Below, one piece after another: positions 61,571 to 64,000 of a stretch of DNA of 64,000 nt; position 1 is the first letter of the stretch; every line of letters starts with the position of its first letter. A program made the position numbers and the translations under genes. The stretch is from Picochlorum sp. 'celeri'. Taxonomy: Eukaryota > Chlorophyta > Trebouxiophyceae. Location: contig JAACMV010000019.1 of the NCBI GenBank assembly GCA_010909725.1, positions 124,001 through 188,000 of the forward strand. Reading direction: 5' to 3'. Under the pieces are notes generated by a model. It saw only the letters and a list, made by a program, of their open reading frames with translations, searched no databases and was not told the DNA's origin.

Positions 61571-64000
61571 ATGTCTACATCGGATAGTGATGTTGAGGAA
61601 TTCAGTCGCCCTGAGGGGGAAAGGCTCGGAGGAATGAGAGGAGAGCAGAAATCCCCGTCCTCAACGGAACCACAGGACGGCGGACACCGTGGGTCTGTTG
61701 GTATGGCTCCAATCATGGTCGGAGCGGGGATTGTTGGGGTCCTTGTTGGTGTTGGGGCACGTTTTCTGTTGAAATCGAGGCGATCGAAGGAGAAGAGTGC
61801 GGTGGAGTCTTCCTCTGGTCGAGTAAAGAATCGGTCTCGTCAGGGAGGCGTTCGAAAGGTGCCACCACGCCGTCCTAGGAGTGTTGCATCGTCTGATGTT
61901 GATTCATCTTCGGTGAAGAGTCCTATGAGTCCAGTAGAGGGGACAAAGAAGAGTGGTAGTGGAGTCCCGGCACTGCCTCCACGTAGAGCTAAGAAGCACG
62001 CACTGAAGACGACGCCAGAGGCAGCACCAGAGGAGGAGGAGAAGGTGGTGGTTGCGAAGGAATCAAAGCCAGAGGAGCCAGTGGTGGAAGAGAAGAAGGA
62101 AGATCACGAGTCTGAGGAATCAAAGAAGTTGAAGGAGAGTGCTACTGCTGCTCTTGCTGCAACAGCTGCTGCTGCAGCAGCTGGTGATGCCATGGGAACA
62201 TTGCATAGTGCGGAGGAAGTGAGTGATATTGTAGATGATCAGATTGAGTTGATGAAGAAGGAGGCGATTGAGTCGGTGGTTGAGATTGTGGATGCGGAGG
62301 TTGCGGCAGAGGAGGCTGCCCAGGATGCGGAGAAGGTGATTGAGGAGAGTAAGCAGGCTGCTGCGATGGAGGAGGTGAGTGCGGCTATTGGATCGCATGA
62401 TTCAAAGAAGAATAAAACAGAGGAAGATGAGGAGGAGAAGTCGGCTGCAACAGATGTGAAGGAGCCAGTTACAGAAGCACCTGATGCACCTGAAGCACCT
62501 GATGCACAGCAGGAAGAGGTGGTGGATGTGATGGCAACGACGTTTACGTTGGAAGACTTGAGGGGAAAGACTCTGAGTGGAAAGGCAAAGGGAGAGGATA
62601 AGACACCTCCTGTGGCTCCGGATGAGGAGGAGTCTCAATATGAACATTTGGATGATATTCCTCATCCAACCTTGTCGTTTGCAGAGGCACCAAAGGATAC
62701 GGAGGAGGAATTAACGCCTCTCGAAAAGAAGATCAGGGATATGTGCATCCATGCACACAAGCTGATCAAGGAGAACAACAAAATCAAACAAGGTTTGAAA
62801 GAGCAGCAGGCTGCTATGGATTTGTGCCTGGGGCCAGAAGGGTATGGTAAAGTGCGTGCAACATTGGTAGCAGCATGTGCATTCTCTCTGTCTGATATGC
62901 TTGTGGCTGAAAGGCAAATCAATGAGACAAAAGTTGCATTGGCTGTGGCATTGGATGCCATCAGACAGGCTGACAGCAAGGGTGGTGCTGTGAGGGCATA
63001 TATGAATTATGCATACGTTCTTCGTAATATATCAAAGCACAAGTCGACGAGAGATACATATATTTCAGCATACGAGCAAGCAAAGAAGGATTTCACCCTC
63101 GTGTCGCAGAATACAGAGCAGGTCAAGTATGAATATACTGCATATCTTGCCAAGGCTGGGAGGACACGGGAGTGCGTTGATTTCCTTTTAAAAGCTGCTG
63201 AGGAGTTGCAAGCTGAAGCAGATGTCCTCGAAGCCAAGGGGGAGACCGCAGAAGAAGAAAAGAAGGAAGAGGAAAAGAAGGAGGAGGAGGGATCAGATCT
63301 TCCTGGATTGACCCCCACGCAGACAGAAGATGAGGATGCAAACACGAAAAAGCTGACGCCACCACAGCTTGCCCGTCACTTTGCCATGAGGAATTTGTTG
63401 AATGCTGCAGGTGTACTGGATACAATGGGAGAGCATGAGGAGGCACAGGAGGTTCTGGCCAATGCTCTTGAGCTTGCCATCAAGGTCCATGGCGAAAACA
63501 GCATTCAGCATATGAATGCATTGTATGCCGTTGGTGTGCATTGCAAAACCCGTGGTGCTCTTGAGGAAGCCATTCAAGCACATGAAGCTGTGTTGAATAT
63601 CATGGATAGCACCATTTCTGTGTATGAGCCAGATCTTTTGCAGAATCGCATTGCAATTCTCAGAGATACTGCGATTTTGTATGATCAACAAGGCCATCCA
63701 GAAATTGCCATCGACTATGCTGAAGGGGCATGTGTGAATGCACAGACACTCTCCAAGATTTTTGCACAGAGTGGTGTCGGAGCCGCACAACGAGCCAACA
63801 TGATGGAGCAGTTCTGGCTCCTGTTGTCCGAACTCAAAAATAAAGTCGGTGACACTGAAGGAGCTGCTGCTGCACGAAGAGAAGCGTTGAAAGGAAAGTT
63901 GAACTTGGGCATGGCAGCCCGTGGTGGTAGAACTGCTGGCGCATCAGCTGGAAGGGCGACACACAAGAGGACAGGAGCATCTACACGAGCAGGAGGAAGA
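61571..64000 (+). CDS. N-terminally anchored TPR protein, kinesin-light-chain-like (3' end beyond window)
   Basis: The frame starts at ATG 61571 ('MSTSDSDVEEFSRPEG') and stays open to the last base, 810 codons, so the C-terminus is missing. One membrane helix occurs at about 48-68 ('MAPIMVGAGIVGVLVGVGAR'). A long low-complexity region rich in Glu, Lys, Ala and Pro follows (to about 370), and then helical repeats: 'GYGKVRATLVAACAFSLSDM' and, after an acidic insert, tetratricopeptide units such as 'NLLNAAGVLDTMGEHEEAQE' and 'QHMNALYAVGVHCKTRGALE'. The last units have the 42-residue phasing of kinesin-light-chain TPRs. An organelle-surface adaptor is one possibility; function unknown. Confidence 0.8.
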   Translation, partial: MSTSDSDVEEFSRPEGERLGGMRGEQKSPSSTEPQDGGHRGSVGMAPIMVGAGIVGVLVGVGARFLLKSRRSKEKSAVESSSGRVKNRSRQGGVRKVPPRRPRSVASSDVDSSSVKSPMSPVEGTKKSGSGVPALPPRRAKKHALKTTPEAAPEEEEKVVVAKESKPEEPVVEEKKEDHESEESKKLKESATAALAATAAAAAAGDAMGTLHSAEEVSDIVDDQIELMKKEAIESVVEIVDAEVAAEEAAQDAEKVIEESKQAAAMEEVSAAIGSHDSKKNKTEEDEEEKSAATDVKEPVTEAPDAPEAPDAQQEEVVDVMATTFTLEDLRGKTLSGKAKGEDKTPPVAPDEEESQYEHLDDIPHPTLSFAEAPKDTEEELTPLEKKIRDMCIHAHKLIKENNKIKQGLKEQQAAMDLCLGPEGYGKVRATLVAACAFSLSDMLVAERQINETKVALAVALDAIRQADSKGGAVRAYMNYAYVLRNISKHKSTRDTYISAYEQAKKDFTLVSQNTEQVKYEYTAYLAKAGRTRECVDFLLKAAEELQAEADVLEAKGETAEEEKKEEEKKEEEGSDLPGLTPTQTEDEDANTKKLTPPQLARHFAMRNLLNAAGVLDTMGEHEEAQEVLANALELAIKVHGENSIQHMNALYAVGVHCKTRGALEEAIQAHEAVLNIMDSTISVYEPDLLQNRIAILRDTAILYDQQGHPEIAIDYAEGACVNAQTLSKIFAQSGVGAAQRANMMEQFWLLLSELKNKVGDTEGAAAARREALKGKLNLGMAARGGRTAGASAGRATHKRTGASTRAGGR

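Overview
This is nuclear DNA of a green alga (Viridiplantae, most likely chlorophyte or prasinophyte; species not identifiable by reading). The reasons: an SBP-box transcription factor (a green-lineage family), plastid proteins with N-terminal extensions (geranylgeranyl reductase, HISN3, a rhodanese, a bacterial-type leucyl-tRNA synthetase), a hydroxyproline-rich SPPPP glycoprotein, and ordinary eukaryotic genes with short spliceosomal introns. I can place 35 protein genes. I see no tRNA, rRNA, CRISPR array or prokaryotic defence locus.

Layout. 0.4-4.7 kb: a plastid-type membrane protein, a divergent-PAP2 (DUF212) protein and an unrecognised two-exon protein, then a 1.5 kb gene-poor gap. 4.7-9 kb: a 1391-residue secreted proline-rich glycoprotein. 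9.4-15.4 kb: PET100-like factor, sterol C4-decarboxylase, epsilon-COP, and an SBP-ankyrin-membrane transcription factor. 15.5-25.1 kb: eRF1, RIO1, SEC15, NOL9, HISN3. 25.2-31.5 kb: alpha-tubulin, a hAT-transposase-derived protein, and a secreted PL14-like/proline-rich protein. 32-36.5 kb: a TBC Rab-GAP, TANGO2 and a MATE transporter. 36.8-41.3 kb: a tiny secreted or GPI-anchored protein, rhodanese, TBL2-like WD40 protein, SYS1 and a three-exon 94-residue membrane protein. 41.3-50.8 kb: organellar LeuRS, VPS25, PAN2, a HAD 5'-nucleotidase. 51-64 kb: GH92 mannosidase, BRCT protein, CHLP, Rieske protein, ORMDL, a very acidic membrane protein, and a TPR protein cut by the window end.

The genes are independent housekeeping units, not an operon or island. 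Several act in membrane traffic (COPE, SEC15, TBC, SYS1, VPS25, TANGO2), in RNA and translation (eRF1, RIO1, NOL9, PAN2, LeuRS), and in the cell wall or secretion (proline-rich glycoprotein, PL14-like protein, GH92). Packing is tight: several convergent pairs are 8-40 bp apart. Introns are few and mostly 63-185 nt; about half of the 19 I can place begin GTAC, and none begins GTAAGT. At least two introns lack in-frame stops, so plain translation reads straight through them (TANGO2, VPS25).

The most interesting items are the hAT-derived protein that has lost its catalytic residues and carries PCNA-box-like motifs; a PAN2 whose normally dead ubiquitin-hydrolase domain seems to keep Cys, His and Asn/Asp; and two mosaic cell-wall proteins. 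Functional calls rest on recognising motifs and family patterns by eye; no database search was possible.
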